Shown here one piece after another: positions 1 to 10,379 of a stretch of 64,000 nucleotides of DNA. Each line of letters begins with the position of its first letter. Within the stretch, counting starts at the first letter, position 1. The position numbers were made by a program, and so were the translations under genes. Under the pieces are notes generated by a model. The model was not told where the DNA came from, did no database searches, and saw only the letters and a list, made by a program, of their open reading frames with translations. Source of the stretch: Streptomyces venezuelae ATCC 10712 (GTDB taxonomy: Bacteria > Actinomycetota > Actinomycetes > Streptomycetales > Streptomycetaceae); NCBI RefSeq assembly GCF_008639165.1, contig NZ_CP029197.1:4220001-4284000 (forward strand). Reading direction: 5' to 3'.

Positions 1-3100
<3,100 letters not shown>

Positions 3101-3170
3101 TTGCTCGCGTCCACTGTGTTAGTTCTGAAGTAACGAACTCCCTTTTGCTGGTTGAGTTCAACTTCATAGA

Positions 3171-3289
3171 GTTTCGGTGGTCATAGCGTTAGGGAAACGC
3201 CCGGTTACATTCCGAACCCGGAAGCTAAGCCTTTCAGCGCCGATGGTACTGCAGGGGGGACCCTGTGGGAGAGTAGGACGCCGCCGAAC
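3171..3289 (+). rRNA. 5S ribosomal RNA
   Basis: It begins GTTTCGGTGGTCATAGCG and ends GGACGCCGCCGAAC. The two ends pair to form helix I, and the length of about 119 nt and the internal CCCGGTTACATTCCGAACCC are typical of Streptomyces 5S. It lies about 70 nt after the 23S 3' end and is the last gene of the rrn operon. Confidence 0.97.
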
Positions 3290-3302
3290 AATCATTGTGG
3301 GA

Positions 3303-3334
3303 AAGCCCCGCACCTCATGGTGCGGGGCTTTTCT
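3303..3334 (+). terminator. rrn operon terminator
   Basis: A 12-bp perfect stem (AAGCCCCGCACC / GGTGCGGGGCTT) with a TCAT loop is followed by TTCT, 13 nt after the 5S gene. It is a strong intrinsic terminator. The next gene (response regulator, - strand) ends at 3377, so the hairpin could also stop transcription arriving from that side. Confidence 0.9.
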
Positions 3335-3376
3335 GCGTTCTGGGGCCGGAACCCTTTCGCGCTCCTTGCGGGTCGG

Positions 3377-4045
3377 TCAGGCCGGCGTGACGAGTTGGGT
3401 GTCGTAGGCCAGGATCACCGCCTGGACGCGGTCGCGGGCGCCCGTCTTCGCCAGGATGCGGCCGACGTGGGTCTTCACCGTCGATTCCGCGAGGTGGAGG
3501 CGTTCGGCGATCTCGGTGTTGGTCCAGCCCTGGCCGATGACGGTGAGGATCTCGCGTTCCCGCTCGGTGAGCGTGGCGAGGCGGGGGTCCTCCGGGTCGG
3601 GGTCCGCCGTGGGGGACTGCGGGAGGTGGTGGATGTAGGCGTCCAGGAGCCGGCGGGTGAGGCTCGGGGCGACGACCGCGTCGCCGCTCGCGACCGCGCG
3701 GATGCCGGCCAGGAGTTCCTCCGGCTGGGCGTCCTTCACCAGGAAGCCGCTGGCGCCGGCGCGCAGGCCGTCGTACGCGTACTCGTCGAGGTCGAAGGTG
3801 GTGACGATCAGGACGCGGGTGCGGGCGCCGGTGGTGATGATCCGACGGGTGGCCTCGATGCCGTCGAGGCCGGGCATCCTGATGTCCATCAGGACGACGT
3901 CGGGGTGGTGCCGGTCGACCAGCCGGACCGCCTCGGTGCCGTTCGAGGCCTCGCCGACGACGGTCATGTCGTCCTGGCTCTCCAGCAGCATGCGGAAGCC
4001 GAAGCGCTGCATCGGCTGGTCGTCGGCGATGAGAACGGTCGTCAC
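3377..4045 (-). CDS. NarL/LuxR-family response regulator
   Basis: This 222-aa cytoplasmic transcription factor has an N-terminal receiver domain (about residues 3-120) with phosphoacceptor Asp in VVLMDIRMPG and the switch Lys in FLVKDA. A C-terminal LuxR helix-turn-helix follows (about 150-215: LTEREREILTVIGQGWTNTEIA, HLAESTVKTHVGRILAKTG). The GTG start overlaps the TGA of the upstream histidine kinase in a GTGA unit, so the two are translationally coupled. It is the last gene of a four-gene operon with an ABC exporter, whose expression it probably controls. The signal sensed is unknown. Confidence 0.93.
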   Translation of the reverse strand: MTTVLIADDQPMQRFGFRMLLESQDDMTVVGEASNGTEAVRLVDRHHPDVVLMDIRMPGLDGIEATRRIITTGARTRVLIVTTFDLDEYAYDGLRAGASGFLVKDAQPEELLAGIRAVASGDAVVAPSLTRRLLDAYIHHLPQSPTADPDPEDPRLATLTEREREILTVIGQGWTNTEIAERLHLAESTVKTHVGRILAKTGARDRVQAVILAYDTQLVTPA

Positions 4046-5283
4046 GAGGGGGAGCCCTCCCGGGGGAGTCGCAGTCCGACCCGCCAGCCGCCGGTCGGCA
4101 GCGGGCCGCTTTCAAGGGTGCCGTCGTAGAGCGCCGCGCGTTCCCGCATGCCCGTGATGCCCTGGCCGGGCGGTGCGGCCGGGGCCTGCACTCCCGTGTT
4201 CGTGATCTCCGCCCGTACGTCCTGAGGGGTGTACGTCAGGAGGACCGTCGCCGTCGCTCCCTCGCCCGCGTGCTTGAGGGTGTTCGTCAGGGCTTCCTGG
4301 ACGACCCGGTAGACCGTCAGCTGGGCGCCCGGCGGGAGGGGTTGGGCCGTGGGGGTGTCGGGGCGGTCGAGGCGTACGGGCAGGCCTGCCTTGCGTACGC
4401 CGGTGATCAGGGCGTCGAGGTCGGCCAGGGTGGGCTGCGGGTCGCGGGCCGCCTCCGGCTCGTCCGCGCGCAGGACGCCGAGGAGGCGGCGGAGTTCGGC
4501 GAGGGCCTCGCGGCTCGTCGTACCGATGGCGTCGAGGGCCTGGGCGGCGCGCTCCGGGCTCCTGGCGGCCGCGTACCGGCCGCCGTCCGCGAGGCCCGTG
4601 ATGACCGAGAGGTTGTGGCCGATGATGTCGTGCATCTCGCGGGCGATCCGGGTGCGTTCGGCGGCGGCCGCGAGCCGGATCTCCTGGTCGCGTTCGATCT
4701 CCAGGCGGCGGGCCCGGTCGACGAGGGCCGCCGTGTGGTCCCTGCGGGAGCGGACCGCGATGCCGAGGAGGGCGACGAGGGCGTACGACGTCAGGGTCGG
4801 CACGACGTGCTGGTCCCAGCTGCCCCGGGGGAAGCGGACGGCGCCGGCGACGAGCGGGGGGAGGAGCAGGCCCAGGGCCCACAGGAGGGCGCGGGGCGGG
4901 CGGGTGAGGGCGAGTTGGAAGAGCGGGACGAGCTGGAGGTAGCAGGCCTGGAGGGCGGCGCCCGACGCGGCGCTGACGAGCGCCGCGCAGGCCATCACGG
5001 CGAGGACGGCCGTGGGGTGGCGGCGGCGCCCGTACAGCGGCAGGGCGAGGGCCAGGCTGAGGGTGATCACGAGCCAGGGCGGGACGGTCGGGTCGGGGGC
5101 GGTGTTCCGCCAGCCGCCGGACGCGTCCACGAGCGCCGCCGCCGTCCAGAAGAGGGTCAGCGTGGTGTCCCACACCCAGGGGCGGCGGACGTCGGCGGCA
5201 CGCGCGCGTGCGGTCAGCTGCTGGAGGGAGCGGCTGAGGCGCGTCGGTGTGGTCGCCGTCTCCCGTGCCGTCTCCGTGGTCAC
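4042..5283 (-). CDS. NarL-type sensor histidine kinase
   Basis: This 413-aa membrane kinase has a GTG start 4-5 nt after a GAGGAG ribosome-binding site. About four hydrophobic segments fill residues 40-185. The HisKA_3 dimerization box carries the phosphoacceptor His in AREMHDIIGHNLS, and the C-terminal HATPase has its N box in NTLKHAGEG and G box in GQGITGMRERA. This short-sensor architecture is common in Streptomyces systems that sit beside ABC exporters and respond to membrane or antibiotic stress, which is an inference here. It overlaps its response regulator by 4 bp and lies 12 bp after the ABC permease. Confidence 0.93.
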   Translation of the reverse strand: MTTETARETATTPTRLSRSLQQLTARARAADVRRPWVWDTTLTLFWTAAALVDASGGWRNTAPDPTVPPWLVITLSLALALPLYGRRRHPTAVLAVMACAALVSAASGAALQACYLQLVPLFQLALTRPPRALLWALGLLLPPLVAGAVRFPRGSWDQHVVPTLTSYALVALLGIAVRSRRDHTAALVDRARRLEIERDQEIRLAAAAERTRIAREMHDIIGHNLSVITGLADGGRYAAARSPERAAQALDAIGTTSREALAELRRLLGVLRADEPEAARDPQPTLADLDALITGVRKAGLPVRLDRPDTPTAQPLPPGAQLTVYRVVQEALTNTLKHAGEGATATVLLTYTPQDVRAEITNTGVQAPAAPPGQGITGMRERAALYDGTLESGPLPTGGWRVGLRLPREGSPS

Positions 5284-5295
5284 GTGATCATCTCC

Positions 5296-6108
5296 TCATA
5301 CGTCCCGGCGCTTGAGCAACAGCGCGGGCACGGTGAGCGTCGCGGCCGCCCAGAGGACGAGGGCGAGGAGGGCGGCGCCGGGGGAGGCGGCGCCGGGGAT
5401 CGGGGTCGCGGAGCCGAGGGCGCCGGCGGCCTGGGTGGGGAAGTACCGGACGGCCGTCTCCACGGCCTCGTACGGGAGCATGCCGAGGACCTCGGGCAGG
5501 ATCATCACGCCGCCGACGAAGGCGCCGATCGCGCCGGGCACCGAGCGCAGTGCGGCGCCGAGGCCGAGGGCGATCAGGCCGAGGAGGGTGATGCCCGCGG
5601 CGTTGCCCGCGATCGCGGCGAGGACGCCGTCGTCGGTGAGGGAGGCGGCCTGGTCGGTGTCGGAGAGGAAGACCTGGGCGGCGAGGAAGGTCAGCAGGTC
5701 GGTGAGGAAGGAGAGAGCGAGGACGGCGCCGGTGTAGACGGCGGCCTTCGCCCACAGGACGGGGAGGCGGCCGGGGACGGCGGTGAGGGTGGAGCGGATC
5801 AGGCCGGTCGCGTACTCGCCGGCGGTGACGAGGATGCCGAGGACGGCGAGGGCGATGGCGCCGAGCTGGGTGCCGTACAGGGTGAGGATGACGGTGTCGA
5901 CGTCGGAGTCGCCGCCGCCGGAGGTGTAGGTGGCGCCCATGAGGAGGCCGACGCCGAGGACGAGCGCGACGGCGCTGAGGACCGTGGTCCAGGTGGAGCG
6001 GACGGTCCACAGCTTGTGCCACTCGGAGCGGAGTACGCGCGCGTGGCTGAGCGCGGGGCCGCCGGTGGGCGTCGGGACGGTGGCCGGGGCGGGGGTCGTC
6101 GTGGTCAT
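5296..6108 (-). CDS. ABC-2 type transporter permease
   Basis: This 270-aa integral membrane protein has about six hydrophobic segments: near residues 38-60 (VLSAVALVLGVGLLMG), around 85-105, 115-140, 165-190 and 195-215, and a C-terminal helix ending LLLKRRDV. The N-terminal 30 residues are a Pro/Thr-rich tail that leads into RSEWHKLWTVRSTW, a motif typical of the ABC-2/DUF3533-like permeases next to drug exporter ATPases. The ATG overlaps the stop of the ATPase gene (ATGA), so it is the transmembrane partner of that ATPase. The substrate is unknown. Confidence 0.88.
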   Translation of the reverse strand: MTTTTPAPATVPTPTGGPALSHARVLRSEWHKLWTVRSTWTTVLSAVALVLGVGLLMGATYTSGGGDSDVDTVILTLYGTQLGAIALAVLGILVTAGEYATGLIRSTLTAVPGRLPVLWAKAAVYTGAVLALSFLTDLLTFLAAQVFLSDTDQAASLTDDGVLAAIAGNAAGITLLGLIALGLGAALRSVPGAIGAFVGGVMILPEVLGMLPYEAVETAVRYFPTQAAGALGSATPIPGAASPGAALLALVLWAAATLTVPALLLKRRDV

Positions 6109-7007
6109 GCGGGGGCTCCCTGGTATTCGACGGAGTCGTGGGTGAGGGCCATGAACGCCTGCTCCAGGGAGGCGGCCTGGGGGGTCAGTTCGTGGAGGGG
6201 GAGGCCGTGGGCGGCGGCCGTGCGGCCGATCTCGGGGGCGTCCGGGCCGGTCACGAGGAGGGTGTCGGGGGCCTCCACGGTGATCCCCGCGCCCGGGAGC
6301 AGGTCGCGCAGCCGGTCTGGCTCCGGGGTGACGACCTTCACGGCGGCGCCGCCGGAGGCGCGGACGAGGGCGTCGACGGTGGTGTCGGCGAGCAGCCGGC
6401 CCTTGCCGATGACGATCAGGTGGTCGGCGGTGAGGGCCATCTCGCTCATCAGGTGGGAGGAGACCAGGACCGTACGGCCCTCGGCGGCCAGGGACTTGAG
6501 GAGGGTGCGGATCCAGAGCACGCCCTCGGGGTCCAGGCCGTTGACCGGCTCGTCGAGGACGACGGTGGCCGGGTCGCCGAGGAGGGCGGCGGCGATGCCG
6601 AGGCGCTGGCCCATGCCGAGCGAGAAGCCCTTCACGCGCTTGTCGGCGACCTGGGTGAGGCCGGCGAGGGCGAGGACCCGGTCGACGCGGGAGCGCGGGA
6701 TGCCGTGGGTGAGGGCGAGGGCCGTGAGGTGGTGGCGGGCCGAGCGGCCGGGGTGGGTGGAGCGGGCTTCGAGGAGGGCGCCGACGCGGGTGAGCGGGGC
6801 GGTGTGGCGGGCGTAGGGGCGGCCGTCGACGGTGGCGTGGCCGCGGGTGGGGGCGTCCAGGCCGAGGATCATGCGGAGGGTGGTGGACTTTCCGGCGCCG
6901 TTGGGGCCGAGGAAACCGGTGACGGCGCCGGGGTGGACGGTGAAGCTGAGGTCCTGGACGACGGTGGTGTCGCCGTACCGCTTGGTGAGGTTCTCTGCTC
7001 GGATCAT
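6105..7007 (-). CDS. ABC transporter ATP-binding protein (exporter type)
   Basis: This is a 300-aa ATPase. I chose the ATG at 7007 because the family begins MIRAENLTKRYGDT; the open frame continues 46 codons further but those residues do not look like a protein. Walker A is GFLGPNGAGKSTT, the signature is FSLGMGQRLGIA, and Walker B is VVLDEPVNGLDPEG, followed by the H-loop SSHLMSEM. The C-terminal extension of about 80 residues is typical of bacitracin/drug-type exporters. It is the first gene of the ATPase-permease-kinase-regulator operon and is divergent from the acetyltransferase at 7144. Confidence 0.93.
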   Translation of the reverse strand: MIRAENLTKRYGDTTVVQDLSFTVHPGAVTGFLGPNGAGKSTTLRMILGLDAPTRGHATVDGRPYARHTAPLTRVGALLEARSTHPGRSARHHLTALALTHGIPRSRVDRVLALAGLTQVADKRVKGFSLGMGQRLGIAAALLGDPATVVLDEPVNGLDPEGVLWIRTLLKSLAAEGRTVLVSSHLMSEMALTADHLIVIGKGRLLADTTVDALVRASGGAAVKVVTPEPDRLRDLLPGAGITVEAPDTLLVTGPDAPEIGRTAAAHGLPLHELTPQAASLEQAFMALTHDSVEYQGAPA

Positions 7008-7143
7008 GTCTCCGACGCTAGGGAGCGGGCGGTGGCGGAACGTCCGACCGTGGTCGGGAGACGGGGCGCCGCCGTCGTACCTGGGTACGACGGCGGCACA
7101 AAAGCCCTTGTCAGGGGGGTGTGGTCCACGGAGGATCGGGCGC

Positions 7144-7707
7144 ATGGACTATTCGATTCGAGTCATCCGCGCCGACGAGTGGGAGCAGACCCGCGAGATC
7201 CGTCTGGCTGCTCTGCGCGATCCGGTCGCGCACCTCGCGTTCCTCGACACCTACGAGGCGGCGGTGCAGCGCCCAGACTCCTTCTGGCAGGAGCGTGCCG
7301 AGGGGGCGTCCGAGAGCGGTGACGGGAACGTGCGGCAGTTCGTCGCCGAGGCCCCGGACGGGAGTTGGGCGGGGACGATCTCGCTGCTCGTGGAGCGGCC
7401 TTCGTCGGAGGTGCGGTTCGGGGAGGCGGCGAAGGTCGACCAGACGCACATCGTCGGCGTCTATGTGCGCCCTGAGGCCCGTGGGACGGGTGTGATCGAC
7501 GCGCTGTTCCGTGCGGGGATCGAGTGGTCCTGGTCGCTGGCGGGGCCGATCGAGCGGGTGCGGCTGTACGTCCACGAGGACAACGCGCGGGCCGCCGCGT
7601 TCTACCGCCGGTTCGGCTTCGTGGCGACGGGCGACCGGGTGGCGGTGCCGGGGCACGACACCGCGATGGAGGAGGAGTACGAGGTGCGGCGGCCCGCGTC
7701 GGCGTAG
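7144..7707 (+). CDS. GNAT family N-acetyltransferase
   Basis: This 187-aa enzyme begins at the ATG preceded by GGAGGATCGGGCGC; the frame stays open upstream without coding character. The acetyl-CoA binding motif A is recognisable around residues 95-115 (VGVYVRPEARGTGVIDALF), and the motif B region ends VHEDNARAAAFYRRFGF. Relatives of this size acetylate amino groups of small molecules or protein N-termini. Nothing nearby fixes the substrate. It is divergent from the ABC/two-component operon across about 136 bp. Confidence 0.88.
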   Translation: MDYSIRVIRADEWEQTREIRLAALRDPVAHLAFLDTYEAAVQRPDSFWQERAEGASESGDGNVRQFVAEAPDGSWAGTISLLVERPSSEVRFGEAAKVDQTHIVGVYVRPEARGTGVIDALFRAGIEWSWSLAGPIERVRLYVHEDNARAAAFYRRFGFVATGDRVAVPGHDTAMEEEYEVRRPASA

Positions 7708-7751
7708 CCGCCGGGGGTGGAGTCACGGCGCCGGGCCGGATCCGGGTCGGA

Positions 7752-8108
7752 TCAGGGGCGGATCGGGGACGGTTCGGGGTGTGGGCGCGTCCGGGCGGTG
7801 GCCGTGAGTCGGCGGCCCGCGAGGCGGCAGCCGAGGCAGTCGGGGTGGCCGTTGCGGGCGCCGGTGTCGCGGACCCGCCAGTCCCACTGGTCGGCCGGGC
7901 GGGGGCCGGAGGGTTTGCCCCAGCCCGTCAGGTGAAGCGTCCAGGTCGTGGCGGCGGCGAGCACGACGAGTGCGGCGCCGAGCCAGAGGGCCCAGGTGCG
8001 GTCGAGGCACATCCCGGCTCCGGCGACGGCGGCGCCCAGTGCGGCGAGGGCGGTTCCGGTCCATCCGGCCAGGGTGTGGCCGAGGTCGACGTCGCCGTGG
8101 GCACTCAT
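7752..8108 (-). CDS. small membrane protein, HGxxPAAW-like
   Basis: This 118-aa protein starts at an ATG preceded by AGGAG; a longer frame begins 14 codons upstream without ribosome-binding support. The N-terminus MSAHGDVDLGHTLAGWTG resembles the HGHTPAAW signature of a small streptomycete membrane family. Two hydrophobic helices follow (about 19-38 and 43-62). The C-terminal half carries WDWRVRDTGARNGHPDCLGC, a Cys-x2-Cys that could bind metal. The function is unknown. It ends 44 bp from the convergent acetyltransferase. Confidence 0.72.
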   Translation of the reverse strand: MSAHGDVDLGHTLAGWTGTALAALGAAVAGAGMCLDRTWALWLGAALVVLAAATTWTLHLTGWGKPSGPRPADQWDWRVRDTGARNGHPDCLGCRLAGRRLTATARTRPHPEPSPIRP

Positions 8109-8173
8109 GGATGCTCCTGGAGGGTGTCGGGGCAGGCAGGATGAAGGCATCGGTGAGACGCTTTATCTCACGA

Positions 8174-8198
8174 GCTAAGTAACTTAGATGCTAAGGAG
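8174..8198 (+). promoter_or_regulatory. MarR operator and ribosome-binding site
   Basis: Immediately upstream of the MarR gene is the perfect inverted repeat CTAAGT-A-ACTTAG (8175-8187). It shares its right arm with a second repeat, CTTAG-ATG-CTAAG (8183-8195). MarR proteins normally bind such 13-20 bp palindromes in their own promoters. The second repeat also contains the ribosome-binding site TAAGGAGT, so a bound repressor would block the initiation region directly. Confidence 0.62.
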
Positions 8199-8205
8199 TC
8201 TCTGC

Positions 8206-8685
8206 GTGGAGGGCAAGAGCCGTCCCCCGGCCACGGTCGGCGAGGCGATCCACCGGATGGACGCGTACGTGGCCCTGGGCTTCATCGGCCAGCAGGAGGT
8301 CGCCCAGGCCCTCGGCATCAACGTGACCGACTTGACCTGTCTCGGGCACGTGCTCGGCGCCGGCGAGGACCCGCTCTCGGCCGGAGACCTGGCGGAGCGC
8401 GCCAACCTCACCACGGGGGCGGTGACCGGCGTGCTCAACCGTCTGGAGAAGGCCGGCTACGCCCGCCGGGCCCCTGACCCGGCCGACCGGCGGCGGGTGC
8501 GCGTGGTCGCGGACCCCGAAGCGGCCGCGCGGGTCGTCGCGCTCTACCAGCCGTTCTACGCCCGCCTCGAGGACGTCTTCGCCCGGTACACACCGGAGGA
8601 GACCGCGGTCATCGCCGACTGGTTCACCCACGCCGCCGAGGCCGCCCGGGCCCATCTGCACTCCCTGCGCGGCCGCGCCCTCTGA
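8206..8685 (+). CDS. MarR family transcriptional regulator
   Basis: This is a 159-aa winged-helix regulator. I prefer the GTG at 8206, seven bases after the TAAGGAGT site, over an ATG at 8188 that lies upstream of that site. The wing domain is clear: SAGDLAERANLTTGAVTGVL is the recognition helix region and DPADRRRVRV the wing. An N-terminal helix (AYVALGFIGQQEVAQAL) and a C-terminal helix mediate dimerization. It probably represses itself through the nested palindromes just upstream. It is convergent with the type IV secretion-like operon. The ligand is unknown. Confidence 0.88.
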   Translation: MEGKSRPPATVGEAIHRMDAYVALGFIGQQEVAQALGINVTDLTCLGHVLGAGEDPLSAGDLAERANLTTGAVTGVLNRLEKAGYARRAPDPADRRRVRVVADPEAAARVVALYQPFYARLEDVFARYTPEETAVIADWFTHAAEAARAHLHSLRGRAL

Positions 8686-8712
8686 CTCCCGGCCGGGAGC
8701 TCTGTCTCCCGG
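8686..8712. terminator. bidirectional hairpin between convergent genes
   Basis: Two alternative hairpins overlap here. The first is the palindrome CTCCCGGCCGGGAG (8686-8699). The second is CCGGGAG-CTCTGT-CTCCCGG (8693-8712). They lie between the MarR stop (8685) and the stop of the VirD4-like gene (8730), as expected for a shared terminator. There is no U-tract, which is common in high-GC actinobacteria. Confidence 0.6.
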
Positions 8713-8729
8713 GCGGGCCCGCGAGGGCC

Positions 8730-10379
8730 TCAGCGGCTGAGGGTGGTCTCCGGCCAGCGACTGCGGGCCTGCTCCGGGGAGCGCATCAGGGCCAGGGTCG
8801 GCAGGCCCTGGTCGGATCCGGCGGCGAGGAGCTCCGGGAGCCGGGGAAGCGGCGCGACGGCCGCCACGTCGTCGAGGACGAGCGTCAGTGGTGGGTCGAG
8901 CCGACCGTCGGATGACCGTGCGGCCATGCGGCGGCCGTGCTCGACCACGCTTGCGGCGAGCGCCGTCAGGAGCGGCATCGCGCCGGGGCGGGTGCGGGGA
9001 TCCTCGATCGGTTCCCCCACCACATAGAGGGTGCCCCCTTCGGGCAGGAAAGATGCCAGTGCCAGCGAATCCGTTCGATTCGGGGTGCAGGCCTCCCTGA
9101 TGTGGACCGAGGACAGCGACGCCAGCGCACGGGCCGTCAGTTCCTGGGCCAGGCGGCGGCTTTCGGGGTGCGCGGTGAGCGCCGACTCGAGAAGTCCCGC
9201 GTGACCGGAAGCCGCCTTGGGGTGGCTGCGGAGGATGCGTACGGGTTCGTGGGCGCCGGCTCCCTGGGCCCAGCGGTGGACCTGGCGGAACGGGCGGCCG
9301 TCGACGGCGGCCGCGTGCAGCCAGCAGCGCAGGAGCGTTTCCGCGGTGTCCGCCGTCGCCGCGTCCAGACGGGAGTGCGGGCGCACCGGGGCCAGGAGGG
9401 CGATCGCCCGTTCCTGCGCCACCGCGGGGTCCTCGCAGCCCTCGGACGGCGACCAGTGGAGTCGCGCCGGGGTGTCGCAGAGGTGGCCTGGGTCGTGGAC
9501 CAGGACCGGGCCGAGCTTGGCCCGGGCGTCCTTGGTCGCGGACCAGACGGTGGGGTCGGAGGTGACGACCAGGACCGGGCCTTCGGCCTCCCGGACAGCC
9601 TGGACGGCGACGGGGCGGCGCGCCTCCGGGGGGCCGTAGAAGGTGCGGGTTCCGGTGGCGGCCGGGGGCGGGGCCACGGCCGGGGCGGGGGTCGGGACGG
9701 TGGCCGGCGACGGGGCGAAGGCTGCCGGTGCGGGCGGGAGCGGGGTGGCCGGACCCGGATCAGACGCCTGGAGCAGCTCCGGCTGCGACGGTGCCTGGGG
9801 CGGTGCCGGGACCGGTGCCTGGGGCGGTGCCTGAGCCTCGCCGTGGGCCTGGGACGGGCGGCGGGGGGCCGGGGGAGCGGGCTTCCGCAAGAGCTCCCGT
9901 TCCGGGTCCTGTAGCGGCTCCCGCACCGGGCCCCGTACCGGCTCCCGTACAGGCTCCCCTACGGGCTCCTCCCCTGCCGGCTCCCGGGGCGCTCGTACGG
10001 GAGTCGTCCCGTACGCCCCCGCCTTCCGCCTCGCCCGGACCGCTCGCCAGCGGGCCACCGTGCCCAGGGTGAAGACCGCGAGGACCATCAGGATCATCGC
10101 CTCGCCGATCAGCAGGCCCCAGAACAGGCCGTAGCCCGACAGCTCGGCCGGGGGCGTGGCCGGCCAGGCGGCCGGGAGGTCCGTCGGGGCCGTCGCCAGC
10201 GAGCGCAGGGCCGAGGGCGTACCGGTGAAGGCGACGCCCCGCGGCCAGGCGCCGTGGGCGAAGAGGCCGGACAGGCCGGTCGCCGTCCAGACCAGGACCG
10301 TGAGGCAGAGGAGGAGGGCGAACAGGCTGAGCAGCAGCCCGTCGGAGATCCCGCCCCCACCCTTCCGTGCTGATTCCAT
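8730..10379 (-). CDS. VirD4/TraG-like membrane ATPase homologue with degenerate Walker A
   Basis: This 549-aa protein has two N-terminal membrane helices (about residues 13-40 and 84-110), a Pro/Arg/Glu-rich linker (about 120-245) and a C-terminal TraG/VirD4-like domain. The domain is recognised by GPVLVVTSDPTVWSATKDAR, GPVLVHDPG, LHWSPSEGCEDPAVAQERA and the Walker B-like LTLVLDDVAAVAPLPRLPEL (about 498-517). Where coupling proteins have the P-loop GPPRSGKT, this one reads GPPEARRP (residues 249-256), lacking the Lys and Ser/Thr that bind nucleotide phosphates. Its ATG immediately follows the stop of the VirB4-like gene (TAGATG). It may be a structural or substrate-recruiting subunit. Confidence 0.82.
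   Translation of the reverse strand: MESARKGGGGISDGLLLSLFALLLCLTVLVWTATGLSGLFAHGAWPRGVAFTGTPSALRSLATAPTDLPAAWPATPPAELSGYGLFWGLLIGEAMILMVLAVFTLGTVARWRAVRARRKAGAYGTTPVRAPREPAGEEPVGEPVREPVRGPVREPLQDPERELLRKPAPPAPRRPSQAHGEAQAPPQAPVPAPPQAPSQPELLQASDPGPATPLPPAPAAFAPSPATVPTPAPAVAPPPAATGTRTFYGPPEARRPVAVQAVREAEGPVLVVTSDPTVWSATKDARAKLGPVLVHDPGHLCDTPARLHWSPSEGCEDPAVAQERAIALLAPVRPHSRLDAATADTAETLLRCWLHAAAVDGRPFRQVHRWAQGAGAHEPVRILRSHPKAASGHAGLLESALTAHPESRRLAQELTARALASLSSVHIREACTPNRTDSLALASFLPEGGTLYVVGEPIEDPRTRPGAMPLLTALAASVVEHGRRMAARSSDGRLDPPLTLVLDDVAAVAPLPRLPELLAAGSDQGLPTLALMRSPEQARSRWPETTLSR

Noticed and set aside
4270..6816. 848-aa plus-strand open frame antisense to the kinase and ABC genes
   Set aside because: It is a GC-skew shadow: composition is Gly/Glu/Arg/Asp-rich, with no domain, and the opposite strand has four clear genes with proper motifs.
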